A DNA stretch of 64,000 nucleotides from DATNBU01 sp964476185 (GTDB lineage Bacteria > Desulfobacterota > Binatia > UBA1149 > CAITLU01). How positions within the stretch are numbered: the stretch's first letter is position 1; each line of letters begins with the position of its first letter. The position numbers were made by a program, and so were the translations under genes. The stretch lies in assembly GCA_964476185.1 (NCBI GenBank), contig CAYYZO010000010.1:1-64000 (forward strand), read 5' to 3'. Positions 35,394 through 43,615 of the stretch are shown here, one piece after another. The notes beneath the pieces were generated by a model, which saw only the letters and a program-made list of their open reading frames with translations, was not told the origin of the DNA and searched no databases.

Positions 35394-36184
35394 CGGTAGA
35401 ACTTCCCGCGATCCGGCTTCTCCCGAGCGCCGAACGCGCGGCCGAGTTCCTTGCTCTCGTCGCTGCGATAGTAGTTCGGCGTCAGCAGGTCGAGCGCGAC
35501 TCGCGACAACCCGGCGACACCGCTGTGCCGCGCATGGAACGACGACTTGACCGCCGCGAGCGCCTGCGGACCGCGGTCGGCGAGTTCGTCGCAGACCTCC
35601 GCGACGCGATCGCGCAGGGTAGCGGAGGGCACCACCTCGTTGATGAGTCCCATCGCCAGCGCCTCGGAAGCCGGGTACTTGCGGTTCAGCATCCAGATCT
35701 CCTTGGCCTTCTTGCGACCGACCGCTTCCTCGAGGTACCAGGTGCCGAAACCGGCGTCGAAGCTGCCCATGATCGGGCCGACCTGTCGGAACGTCGCCGT
35801 GTCGGCGGCGATCGTCAGGTCGCACATCAGCGCGAGCACGTTGCCGCCGCCGACCGCGAAGCCGTTCACCATCGCGATCACCGGCTTCGGCATCTTGTCG
35901 ATCAGGTCGTAGAGGTCGACGACGGGGAAGATGTTGCCGTAATGGATGCGGTCGTCGTGATCGGCCTCGCCGCTGTGGTCGTGGTCGCCGCCGATGCAGA
36001 AGAAGCGCGAGCCAGCGCCGGTCAGCACGACGGAGCGGATGTCGGCGTCGCGTCGGGCGTCCTCGAGCGCGTCGATCATCTCGCGGACGGTCTGCACGCG
36101 GAACGCATTGCCCTTGGCCTCGCGGTTGATCGTGACCCACGCGATCCCGTTCGCGCGCTCCACCAGGATGTCGTCGTAGCCCAT
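35390..36184 (-). CDS. Crotonase-family enzyme of the MenB/BadI type
   Basis: A 264-residue crotonase. CoA oxyanion residues lie in FFCIGGDHDHSG and VNGFAVGGGNVLALMCDL. The segment RQVGPIMGSFDAGFGTWYLEEAVGRKKAKEIW and the C-terminal RAFGAREKPDRGKFYR are closest to naphthoyl-CoA synthase (MenB) and 2-ketocyclohexanecarboxyl-CoA hydrolase (BadI), not to ordinary enoyl-CoA hydratases. With no menaquinone genes nearby and catabolic genes next door, a BadI-like ring-opening hydrolase in alicyclic or steroid degradation is the better guess. It is first in the operon with the MFS gene and the unknown hydrolase. Confidence 0.85.
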   Translation of the reverse strand: MGYDDILVERANGIAWVTINREAKGNAFRVQTVREMIDALEDARRDADIRSVVLTGAGSRFFCIGGDHDHSGEADHDDRIHYGNIFPVVDLYDLIDKMPKPVIAMVNGFAVGGGNVLALMCDLTIAADTATFRQVGPIMGSFDAGFGTWYLEEAVGRKKAKEIWMLNRKYPASEALAMGLINEVVPSATLRDRVAEVCDELADRGPQALAAVKSSFHARHSGVAGLSRVALDLLTPNYYRSDESKELGRAFGAREKPDRGKFYR

Positions 36185-36337
36185 GCGTCCTCCTCGTCGC
36201 CCGACAGGACCGGGCGCGAGACGACAAAGCACAAACCCGGACCCGGTCCCAATGTTTCCGGATCGCCGCCGCGCCTCCACCCGCCCCACCCCGGAGCGCG
36301 CTCTTCCACGCCCGACCGCAACGCCGACGCGCAGGGA

Positions 36338-36409
36338 CGGGGGCCGTGCGTGCGAGCGCTTCCGCAGGGCGCGAAGCGGCCGAGGACCAGCGAGCGCGCA
36401 TGGCCCCCG
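36338..36409. terminator. Long nested hairpin downstream of the SDR gene
   Basis: Outer arms 36338-36352 and 36395-36409 pair over 15 bp with two G-U wobbles. Inside, CGCTTC (36356-36361) pairs with GAAGCG. It starts 29 bases after the SDR stop on the minus strand. There is no U-tract. A second inverted repeat (GGACCGGG 36207-36214 with CCCGGTCC 36242-36249) lies nearer the crotonase start. The structure may end the SDR transcript or be a structured leader for the crotonase operon. Confidence 0.45.
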
Positions 36410-36437
36410 GCCCGGAGCGCGGTCTGGAGAGCCCGCG

Positions 36438-37217
36438 TCAGTCGAACCGCGGCGTGCCGGTGCGCGCGTTGACGCCGCCGTCGGCGACGACGATCGCGCC
36501 GGTCACGTAGGACGCCTCGTCCGACGCGAGGAACACCGCCACGGCCGCGATCTCGTCGGGCTCGCCGATGCGACGCGCCGGGATCTGCTTCGCGAACGCC
36601 TCCGCGCCGCCGGGAATCGCGCCGAGCCAGGCCGCCAGCGGCGGAGTCGCGATCGGTCCCGGGCATATGCAGTTGACGCGGACGCCGCAGCCGGAATTCT
36701 CGACCGCCGCGGTCTTCGTCAGGTTGATGACCGCCGCCTTGGCCGCGCCATACGCCCCGAGCATCACCTCGCCGCCGAGGCCGGCCCCCGAGGAGATGTT
36801 GAGGATGCTGCCGGACCCCTGCTCCACCATGCGCTTCAGTGCAGCGCGCGTCCCGTAGAAGACGCCGTCGAGCGTCACCGACATCACGCGGCGCCAGTCC
36901 TCGTCGGTCGTCGCCGCGACCGGCGCGCCGTGGGGAGACGCTGCGTTGTTCATCAGGATGTCGATCCGCCCGAAGCGCCGTACGGCCTCGTCGACGATCG
37001 CCTCGACCTCGGAGGAGATCGCGACGTCGACCCGCACGGCATGGGCGCGCCCGCCGTGCACGGCGATCTCGGAGGCCACGGCCTCCGCTCCTTGAGGCGA
37101 GAGGTCGCCGACGACCACCGCGGCGCCCTCGGCCGCGAAGCGAAGCGCCGTCGCCCGCCCGATCCCCGATGCGGCTCCCGTGATCACCGCGACCTTTCCG
37201 TCGAGTCGTCCTGCCAT
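36438..37217 (-). CDS. SDR-family oxidoreductase
   Basis: A 259-residue classical short-chain dehydrogenase. It has the cofactor motif TGAASGIG near residue 14, NNA near 89, catalytic Ser in NISSG and YGAAK as Tyr-x-x-x-Lys, and ends with a VTGAIVVADGG tail. GDLSPQ after beta-2 with an acidic Asp favours NAD(H). It is divergent from the KshA-like Rieske oxygenase across a promoter with a KstR-like palindrome, so a hydroxysteroid or hydroxyacyl-CoA dehydrogenase role is plausible. The substrate cannot be fixed from sequence. Confidence 0.9.
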   Translation of the reverse strand: MAGRLDGKVAVITGAASGIGRATALRFAAEGAAVVVGDLSPQGAEAVASEIAVHGGRAHAVRVDVAISSEVEAIVDEAVRRFGRIDILMNNAASPHGAPVAATTDEDWRRVMSVTLDGVFYGTRAALKRMVEQGSGSILNISSGAGLGGEVMLGAYGAAKAAVINLTKTAAVENSGCGVRVNCICPGPIATPPLAAWLGAIPGGAEAFAKQIPARRIGEPDEIAAVAVFLASDEASYVTGAIVVADGGVNARTGTPRFD

Positions 37218-37363
37218 TTCGCTCCTCCGCGATCGGGATCCGCGCGGCCTGCCGGATCGCCGCGCGCCATGCCCCATCGCCATGCCCCGTCGCCATGCCG
37301 CGCGGGGCCCCCGCCGGCCGCTCCGGCGCGGCTGCGTCGCCCGTCCGGCCGCCCAGCCCGGCC

Positions 37364-37393
37364 TTGCGTGGACACTGGAACACGTTCTATATG
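37364..37393 (+). promoter_or_regulatory. Promoter with overlapping KstR-like operator
   Basis: TTGCGT (37364-37369) and CTATAT (37387-37392) are spaced 17 bp and point toward the Rieske gene. Between and over them lies TGGAACACGTTCTA (37376-37389), a perfect match to TnnAACnnGTTnnA, the pattern known for the TetR repressor KstR of cholesterol catabolism. Overlap with the -10 suggests repression. The site also sits upstream of the divergent SDR gene. Confidence 0.6.
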
Positions 37394-37506
37394 GGGCGAG
37401 CCGCGATCTGGCGAGCAGCGAAGGCGATTTCGCGCCGGAAGGCGCGCGAATCCGAGTCCCTGCGCCGCCGGCCCCCGCGGCGCGACGCATCGCCCGGAGG
37501 AACCCC

Positions 37507-38481
37507 ATGGCCCGTTACCCGTTCGGCATTCCCAACAGCTGGTACCAGGTGTGCTACTCGGACGAACTCGCGCCCGGCGAGGTCAAGACCGTGCACTACC
37601 TCGGCCGCGACATCGTGCTGTTCCGCGGCAACGACGGGAAGGCCGGCGCGCTCGAGCCGTACTGCCCGCACATCGGCGCGCACTTCGGCCACGGCGGCAA
37701 GGTCGAGGGCAACCACATCGTCTGCCCGTTCCACTCCTGGGAGTTCGACACCGCCGGCGCCTGCCAGCGCATCCCGTACACCGACAAGATCCCGGCCAAG
37801 GCGCGCGCCGGCGCCTACCCCGTCCTCGAGCGCAACGGCCTCGTGTTCGTCTGGTACCACGCCGAAGGCAAGGAGCCCGACTTCGAGATCCCGGTGATCC
37901 CGTACTTCGGCGCCGACGACTGGACGGGCAGCTACGACAAGTACTCCTGGGACGTGCGCACGCACCCGCAGGACATCATGGAGAACGCGATCGACTGGCC
38001 GCACTTCAACTACGTGCACCTGATGGATCCACCGAAGAACCGCAGCCACGAGTTCAACGGCCGCATGTTCACGTGGAAGATCTGGACCCGCAAGGACGTG
38101 CAGACGATGGGCGGCGTCAGCGACGACTTCAACATCCAGGCCGAGAACTGGGGCCTCGGCTTCGACTGGCTGATCTACACGGGCATGTTCACGACCGTGA
38201 TCGTCGCGGGACTCACCCCGGTCGACGAGGACATCACGCGCATCCACTTCGGCGTCATCGGCAAGAAGGACGGCCGCAGCGAGGAAGAGACCCGCGCGCT
38301 GCTGAAGGCCTACATGGACGACCAGTCGCTCGCGATCCAGCAGGACTTCACGATCTGGGAGCACAAGGGCTACCAGCCGCGCCCCGCCCTGTGCGAGGCC
38401 GACGGCCCGATCGGAGAGTTCCGCAACTGGACGAAGCAGTTCTACTCGCCCACGACGACGGGCACGGCCGCGGCGGCCTGA
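37507..38481 (+). CDS. Rieske non-heme iron oxygenase, KshA-like
   Basis: A 324-residue oxygenase component. The Rieske 2Fe-2S ligands are Cys53-x-His55 and Cys73-x2-His76 (YCPHIGAHFG and CPFHSWEFD). The mononuclear iron site is Asn160, Asp163, His166 and His171 in ENAIDWPHFNYVH, the N-x2-D-x2-H-x4-H pattern of 3-ketosteroid 9-alpha-hydroxylase (KshA). The size is slightly below KshA (about 390). Hydroxylation of a steroid-like or polycyclic ring is expected, with electrons from a reductase not encoded nearby. It is followed after four bases by a KstD-like flavoprotein, and its promoter has a KstR-like palindrome. Exact substrate is unknown. Confidence 0.88.
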   Translation: MARYPFGIPNSWYQVCYSDELAPGEVKTVHYLGRDIVLFRGNDGKAGALEPYCPHIGAHFGHGGKVEGNHIVCPFHSWEFDTAGACQRIPYTDKIPAKARAGAYPVLERNGLVFVWYHAEGKEPDFEIPVIPYFGADDWTGSYDKYSWDVRTHPQDIMENAIDWPHFNYVHLMDPPKNRSHEFNGRMFTWKIWTRKDVQTMGGVSDDFNIQAENWGLGFDWLIYTGMFTTVIVAGLTPVDEDITRIHFGVIGKKDGRSEEETRALLKAYMDDQSLAIQQDFTIWEHKGYQPRPALCEADGPIGEFRNWTKQFYSPTTTGTAAAA

Positions 38482-38485
38482 ACGC

Positions 38486-40279
38486 GTGAGCGACGACACG
38501 AAGAACCCGCCGTCCGGCCGCCCCGAGCGACCGGGGATCTCCCGCCGCGACTTCCTCCGGCTGGCCGGGGTGGCCGCCGCCGGCGCCGGCGTCTCGTCGC
38601 TGCCCGGCGTACGCGAGGCCTCCGCCGCCGATCGCCTCTCCTTCGACCACGAGGCCGACGTCGTCGTGGTCGGAAGCGGCGCCGCCGGCGCGGTCGCCGC
38701 GATCCTCGCCCACGAGGCCGGCGCCAAGGTCGTGCTCGTCGAGAAGGCGCTGCTGTTCGGCGGCACCACGTCGAAGTCGGGAGGCGTCTACTGGATCCCG
38801 AACAACCGCTTCCTGCGCGAGCGCGGCGCCGAGGAGCCGCGCGAAAACACCATCCGCAAGATGGCGCGCTACTCGTACCCGCAGATGTTCCGCGCCGACA
38901 GCCCGACCTTCGGCCTCGCGCAGAACGACTACGACCTGCTCGTGGCGCTGTACGACAACGGTCCGGGAGTCGTCGACGAACTCGAGAAACTCGGCGCGCT
39001 CGTCTCGATGCCGGCCGACAAGCCCTTCGGCGCGATGCCCGACTACTTCGAGGAAGCCACCGAGGACAAGGAACCGGTCGACCGTCGCCTGTGGCCGAAG
39101 AAGCCGGACGGAAGCTTCGGCCTCGGCGACGAGATGGTCCGCCAGCTGCGCGCCGGCGTCGAGGCGCGCAAGATCCCGACGATGATGGGCCACCGCGTGA
39201 CGGCGATCCTGCGCAACCGTGCGGGCGAGGTCGTCGGCCTCGAGGCGACGAAGATCGACAAGACGAAGGTCCGGGTGCGCGCTCGGCGCGGTGTCGTCTT
39301 CGGCACCGGCGGCTACACGCAGAACGCCGATCTCGTGCACCAGTTCCAGCCCGGCCCGGTCTTCGGCGGCTGTGCGGTGCCGACCAACGAGGGCGACTTC
39401 GTCTACATGGCGACGGCGGCCGGCGCGCGCCTCGGCAACATGCACTCCGCGTGGCGCGCCGAGGTCGTGCTCGAGCAGGCCCTGCAGTTCTCGAGCACGC
39501 CGGACGACGTGTTCATGCCTCCGGGCGACTCGATGATCCTCGTCAACAAGTACGGCAAGCGCGTCGTCAACGAGACCGCGAATTACAACGAGCGCACGCG
39601 CGTCCATTTCGCGTGGGACCCGACCCGCCACGAGTGGCCGAACATGCTGCTGTTCATGGTCTACGACCAGCGCACGGCCGAGCTGTTCGGCGGACGCTTC
39701 CCGCTCCCGGCCCCCGGCACCCAGGCGCCGTACGTCGTCAGCGGCGCGAACGCCGGGGAGCTCGAGGCCGCGCTGCGCGAGCGGCTCGGCCGCATCGGCG
39801 CGCGAATCGGCGGCGTCGAGCTCGAGGAGAACTTCGCGTCCACGCTGTCGGCGACGATCAAGCGCTACAACGAGCTGGCCTCGCGCGGCAAGGACGTGGA
39901 TTTCCGTCGCGGCGAGAAGCTCTACGACCGGCTCTGGCACTCGCGCATCTGGTCGTACCCGAACCAGGGCACCAAGCACGCCGTCGGCAAGCTGCCGAAC
40001 CCGACGATGCACCCGTTCGATCCGGCCGCTCGCCTGCACGCGATCATCCTCGCGTCCGGCACGCTCGACACGAACGGCGGACCCGTCATCAACGCGTCCG
40101 GGCAGGTGCTCGGCGCGAACGGTGCGCCCGTCGCAGGCCTGTACGGCGCCGGCAACTGCATCGCCTCGCCGACCGGCCCCTACTACTACGCGGGCGGCGG
40201 CACGCTCGGCCCGGCCATCACGTTCGCGTCGCTGGCCGCGAAGAGCGCAGCCGCGGCGCCGGTCAAGGAACTCGACTGA
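38486..40279 (+). CDS. Tat-exported FAD-dependent oxidoreductase, KstD-like
   Basis: A 597-residue flavoprotein. A twin-arginine signal SRRDFLRLAG at residues 19-28 predicts folded export to the periplasm. The dinucleotide fold is DVVVVGSGAAGAVAAILA near residue 58. The end PTGPYYYAGGGTLGPAITFASLAAKSAA matches the FAD-binding close of 3-ketosteroid delta-1-dehydrogenase and fumarate-reductase-like enzymes. With a KshA-like partner four bases upstream, delta-1 desaturation of a ketosteroid ring is the leading guess. Tat export is unusual for KstD and is a real oddity. The start is GTG at 38486; the reading frame supports it although no good ribosome site is seen. Confidence 0.85.
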   Translation: MSDDTKNPPSGRPERPGISRRDFLRLAGVAAAGAGVSSLPGVREASAADRLSFDHEADVVVVGSGAAGAVAAILAHEAGAKVVLVEKALLFGGTTSKSGGVYWIPNNRFLRERGAEEPRENTIRKMARYSYPQMFRADSPTFGLAQNDYDLLVALYDNGPGVVDELEKLGALVSMPADKPFGAMPDYFEEATEDKEPVDRRLWPKKPDGSFGLGDEMVRQLRAGVEARKIPTMMGHRVTAILRNRAGEVVGLEATKIDKTKVRVRARRGVVFGTGGYTQNADLVHQFQPGPVFGGCAVPTNEGDFVYMATAAGARLGNMHSAWRAEVVLEQALQFSSTPDDVFMPPGDSMILVNKYGKRVVNETANYNERTRVHFAWDPTRHEWPNMLLFMVYDQRTAELFGGRFPLPAPGTQAPYVVSGANAGELEAALRERLGRIGARIGGVELEENFASTLSATIKRYNELASRGKDVDFRRGEKLYDRLWHSRIWSYPNQGTKHAVGKLPNPTMHPFDPAARLHAIILASGTLDTNGGPVINASGQVLGANGAPVAGLYGAGNCIASPTGPYYYAGGGTLGPAITFASLAAKSAAAAPVKELD

Positions 40280-40323
40280 ACGCTCCGCGGCTGTCCGAGC
40301 TTCGAGACGACGAGGGCGCGTCC

Positions 40324-40932
40324 TTGCGGGGCGCGTCGCTGGTCTTCGCGCGCGAGGACGGCAGCGCCGGCGACGTGCTCCCCGTCGTCGTCGCGCTGCA
40401 CGATCGCGGCGGCGACGCGACCGCCGCACTGTCGCTTGCACGGCGCCGGTTCGGCGCGCGGCCGGACGTCGTCGCTCCACAGGCCGCGCGGCCGTGCAAC
40501 CCGTTCCAGAGCAACCTGCGCTCGACGCCCGCGTACGCGGGGTTCTCGTGGTACCTCGGTGACGATGCCGAGGATCCCGAGGCCGCGAGCTTCGGCGATG
40601 CGCTGGCCGCGCTCGATGCGTTCGTCGCGGCACTCGGGCGCCGGTTCGTGCTGAGCGGCGACGGCCAAGGAGCCGTGCTCTCGACGACGCTCGCGCTGTA
40701 CGCGCCCGATGGACTCACGGGCGTTCACGCGGCGGGCGCGTCGACGGCACGGATCGAGGGTTGGCAGCCGCCGGAGGGAAGGCTGGACCAACTGCCCGTG
40801 CTCGTCTCCGACGCGCGCGAACGAATCGCGCTGATGGGGACGTTCGGCACGCGCGGCGCCTCCGTCGAGCAAGGCGACGCGTGCGCCTGGCTCGAGCGAA
40901 CGGCGACGCGCCGAACCGGAGAGCGACGATGA
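40324..40932 (+). CDS. Alpha/beta-hydrolase-like protein lacking the nucleophile Ser
   Basis: About 202 residues from a TTG start at 40324; homologous-looking sequence extends back to an overlapping CTG at 40276, so the true start is uncertain. The fold matches phospholipase/carboxylesterases: PVVVALHDRGGDAT, the DVVAPQAARPCNPF strand, and a nucleophile elbow reading LSGDGQGAVLS. In the family this is GxSxG (GFSQG); here Gly replaces Ser, so hydrolysis by the normal mechanism is not possible. It may be a binding protein or a decayed enzyme. It follows the KstD-like gene and its stop overlaps the next ATG. Confidence 0.7.
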   Translation: MRGASLVFAREDGSAGDVLPVVVALHDRGGDATAALSLARRRFGARPDVVAPQAARPCNPFQSNLRSTPAYAGFSWYLGDDAEDPEAASFGDALAALDAFVAALGRRFVLSGDGQGAVLSTTLALYAPDGLTGVHAAGASTARIEGWQPPEGRLDQLPVLVSDARERIALMGTFGTRGASVEQGDACAWLERTATRRTGERR

Positions 40933-41579
40933 CCCCCACGCGGCAGTCGACCCGGCGCCCTCCCCTCCGCGCCGCGCCCGCGCTGGCCGCGACGCTGGCG
41001 TGGCTCTCGATCGTTCCTCCGTCGCAGCTCGCGTCGGATGCGTTCGCCGTCTCGTCCGGACCGCAGCCCGCGATGACGGGCGTGCCCGCGCTCGGCGACC
41101 AACCCGCCGAAGGCCTGTGCGTGCAGTGCCACAACTCGTTCCCGCTGAACCCGGACACGGCCGGCTCGATCCAGGTCGAAGGCGTGCCGCCGGCGTACAC
41201 GCCCGGGCAGACCTACACGCTGACGGTACGCGTCGCGCACCCGGACGCCGCCGCCATGCGCTGGGGATTCCAGATGACGGCCGTCGCGATGAAGGACGGC
41301 GCCGGCGCCGGCGAGTTCGTCGTGACCGACCCCGCGACGACACAGCTGCTTCCCGCGATGAGCGGCACGCGCGCGTACATCGAGCACGGCTACAACGGCA
41401 CGGCGATCGGCCAGCCGGGCGGAGCGTCGTGGACGTTCGACTGGAAGGCGCCTGCGGCCGACGTCGGGACGGTCGGGTTCTTCGCAGCCGGCAACGTCGC
41501 GAACGCCGACGGCTCGAACCAGGGGGACCGCGTCTACTCGCCGTCGCCGGCGCCGGTGGCGCAAACCCAACCGGACTGA
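40929..41579 (+). CDS. Exported choice-of-anchor V / Reelin-like protein with CxxCH
   Basis: A 216-residue exported protein with a signal-like hydrophobic stretch (about residues 14-40). LCVQCHNSFPLNPDTAGSI carries a CxxCH motif, and VEGVPPAYTPGQTYTLTVRVAHPDAAAMRWGFQMTA is the typical choice-of-anchor V (Reelin-like) beta domain. The motif can bind a c-type heme or a metal. Its ATG overlaps the hydrolase-like gene stop, making a Rieske, flavoprotein, pseudo-hydrolase and CxxCH-protein operon. A periplasmic electron acceptor for the Tat-exported flavoprotein is possible but only by inference. Confidence 0.75.
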   Translation: MTPTRQSTRRPPLRAAPALAATLAWLSIVPPSQLASDAFAVSSGPQPAMTGVPALGDQPAEGLCVQCHNSFPLNPDTAGSIQVEGVPPAYTPGQTYTLTVRVAHPDAAAMRWGFQMTAVAMKDGAGAGEFVVTDPATTQLLPAMSGTRAYIEHGYNGTAIGQPGGASWTFDWKAPAADVGTVGFFAAGNVANADGSNQGDRVYSPSPAPVAQTQPD

Positions 41580-41785
41580 CGGGCCGTCGTCCACACGGAA
41601 CGTACCGCGACGCCCAGCATGGCACTCCCGCTGCCTCTTCCCGTCACCGCCAACGATCTCGCCGGGTTTTCCGCAAGCCCGGGCCCGTGCGTCTCGCGTC
41701 CTGGTCGGCGATCTCGACCGGCACGCCGTTCGCGCAGGCCGAGTTCCGGGCGATGACAGTCGTGGCATGTTCCGGGACCGACGCG

Positions 41786-41815
41786 TTGCCTGCGCCGCGA
41801 CGATGCTGCTAGCGT
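41786..41815 (+). promoter_or_regulatory. Possible promoter of the Uma2 gene
   Basis: TTGCCT (41786-41791) and TAGCGT (41810-41815) are spaced 18 bp. The -10 ends seven bases before the GTG at 41823, which would make a nearly leaderless message. No Shine-Dalgarno is seen, in agreement with that. The preceding 200 bp hold no gene I recognise. Confidence 0.35.
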
Positions 41816-41822
41816 ACGGACC

Positions 41823-42389
41823 GTGATGCGGACGAGTCCGGCAGAAGGATTCAGCGCGTCGACCTATTTCGACATGGTCCGCAGCGGAGCGCTCGGCGAG
41901 GACGACCGCGTCGAACTCCTTGAAGGCGTGATCGTGGCATCGCCGCCACAGGGACCGCTTCACGCCGCGGTCCTCACCGACGTTCTGGCGGCGTTGATCC
42001 GCGCGGTAGCCGACCGTGCCGTCGTCCGCGCGCAGATGCCGTTTCTTGCCGGCCGACGTTCCGTGCCGGAACCGGATGTCGCCGTCGTTCCCGGTCGATC
42101 GGCGGACTACCAGTTCCGTCATCCCGATGCCGCGCTGCTCGTCGTCGAGATCGCCGACAGCAGCCTGCCGCAGGACCGCCTCACCAAATCCCGCATCTAC
42201 GCCGCGGCCGGTGTTCCGGAGTACTGGATCGTGAACCTTCGCGATCGCCGCCTCGAGACGCTCACCGGACCGGTCCCCGCAGACCGGGTCTATTCCGGGA
42301 TTCGCCGGTTCGAACGCGGCGACGACGTGACGCTCTCCGCCCTGCCCGACGTCACCGTTCGGATCTCGGACCTGATCGCCGTCTACTGA
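41823..42389 (+). CDS. Uma2-family endonuclease-like protein (DUF820)
   Basis: A 188-residue PD-(D/E)xK fold protein. Landmarks are VELLEGVIVASPPQGPLHAAV, the catalytic-like Asp in VPEPDVAVV, Glu in LLVVEIADSS and Lys in RLTKSRIYAAAGVPEYWIV, in the usual spacing. Uma2 proteins are common in cyanobacteria and other free-living lineages and are thought to be mobile-element- or restriction-related nucleases, but the role is unproven. It stands alone here. GTG at 41823 or ATG at 41826 could start it. Confidence 0.88.
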   Translation: MMRTSPAEGFSASTYFDMVRSGALGEDDRVELLEGVIVASPPQGPLHAAVLTDVLAALIRAVADRAVVRAQMPFLAGRRSVPEPDVAVVPGRSADYQFRHPDAALLVVEIADSSLPQDRLTKSRIYAAAGVPEYWIVNLRDRRLETLTGPVPADRVYSGIRRFERGDDVTLSALPDVTVRISDLIAVY

Positions 42390-42533
42390 TCGCGAGGTGG
42401 TGAGCCGTGTTCGCGAGCGAGACCGGATCCTCCGGGTCGCTCCTTGCGGCCCGCCCCGGTCCCGTCCACGACGGATGCCGATGCCGGCGGCGGAGCGACC
42501 CCGGGCCTCGCTGCCCTCGCCCGCCTCCGCCCG

Positions 42534-43301
42534 CTACGGGATGAATTGTTCCTTGAGGATGCGCTCCTCGAGTCCGTGCTCGCGGTCGAACAGGATCGAG
42601 AACGCGACCTGGCGGTTCTCGTGCACGGAGACGCGCACCACGCTCCGTGCCTCGATCGTGTCGGCGGTCGCGCTGACCGGCCGGTGCCGCGGGTCGAGCA
42701 CCTCGAAGTGGATGCGCGACTCGCGCGGCAGGATCGCGCCGCGCCAGCGGCGCGGACGGAACGCGCTGATCGGCGTCAGCGCGAGCACGTTCGAGCTGAC
42801 CGGCAGGATCGGGCCGTGCGCCGACAGGTTGTAGGCCGTGCTGCCGGCCGGCGTCGCGACGAGCACGCCGTCGCAGACGAGCTCGGTGAGGCGCACGCGG
42901 TCGTCGATCGAGATGCGGATCTTCGCGGCCTGGCGGGTCTGCCGGAGCAGCGCGACCTCGTTGATCGCGATCGCCTCGACGACGCTGCCGTCGACGCATT
43001 CGGCCTTCATCGCGAGCGGATGGATCGAGGCCGGCACCGAGCCTTCGATACGTTCCTCGAGGTCGTCCTCGACGTAGTCGTTCATCAGGAAGCCGACGGT
43101 GCCCTTGTTCATGCCATAGATAGGCACCCCGCGGCCGAGATGCGCGTGCAGCGTCTCGAGCATGAAGCCGTCGCCGCCGAGCGCGACGATCACGTCGGCC
43201 TCCTCGACCGGCACCGACGGGTAGCGGGCGCGAAGCCTCGCCTCGGCCTCCAGGGCCGCGGGCATCTCCAAAGCAACGAACGCGATCTTCCGGGCGGGCA
43301 T
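42534..43301 (-). CDS. nadK: NAD kinase
   Basis: A 255-residue NAD(+)/ATP kinase that makes NADP(+). The catalytic GGDG motif occurs as IVALGGDGFML near residue 40. GMNKGTVGFLMN, the NE motif in AINEVALLR, and CDGVLVATPAGSTAYNLSAHGPI provide the other conserved substrate-binding blocks. It is slightly shorter than most NadK and close to the compact alphaproteobacterial type. The ATG at 43301 starts just before the first beta strand. It is divergent from the DsbA-like gene. Confidence 0.94.
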   Translation of the reverse strand: MPARKIAFVALEMPAALEAEARLRARYPSVPVEEADVIVALGGDGFMLETLHAHLGRGVPIYGMNKGTVGFLMNDYVEDDLEERIEGSVPASIHPLAMKAECVDGSVVEAIAINEVALLRQTRQAAKIRISIDDRVRLTELVCDGVLVATPAGSTAYNLSAHGPILPVSSNVLALTPISAFRPRRWRGAILPRESRIHFEVLDPRHRPVSATADTIEARSVVRVSVHENRQVAFSILFDREHGLEERILKEQFIP

Positions 43302-43615
43302 CGGGCGAAGATAGCCGCCCGCGTCCGCGATGGCCACAGCCGCAGGGCGGGCCGCGCGGCGGCCCCCGGGCGTCCGCCGTCCCGCTTGCGGCCCTGGATC
43401 CCGCGCCTTCCACGAGGGCAGCGGGAACGGTCGCGAACGATCCCGTCGAACCGTTGCCGAAGCGCCGGTCCGCGTCGACGCACCGGCGGCTTCTCCCGCG
43501 GGGCTGTCCCCGCTCCTTCCATCACGAGCGGCGTTGGGGTTGCGCGGGCGCCGTGGCAACATCCGACCGCCGGTTCGCCGAGGCTTCCCGCCACGCGCCC
43601 CCGGCCGGACTGGAG
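43302..43615. other. Divergent intergenic region
   Basis: This 314-bp GC-rich region lies between nadK and the DsbA-like gene. A weak promoter (TTGGGG 43534-43539, 17 bp, CAACAT 43557-43562) points to the right, and GTTGC ... GCAAC forms an imperfect inverted repeat over its spacer. No small gene, RNA or palindrome of the KstR type is seen. Confidence 0.4.

Noticed and set aside
40276..40323. A CTG start overlapping the stop of the KstD-like gene
   Set aside because: The sequence up to 40324 could be coding, but CTG starts are rare; I kept the TTG start and noted the doubt.
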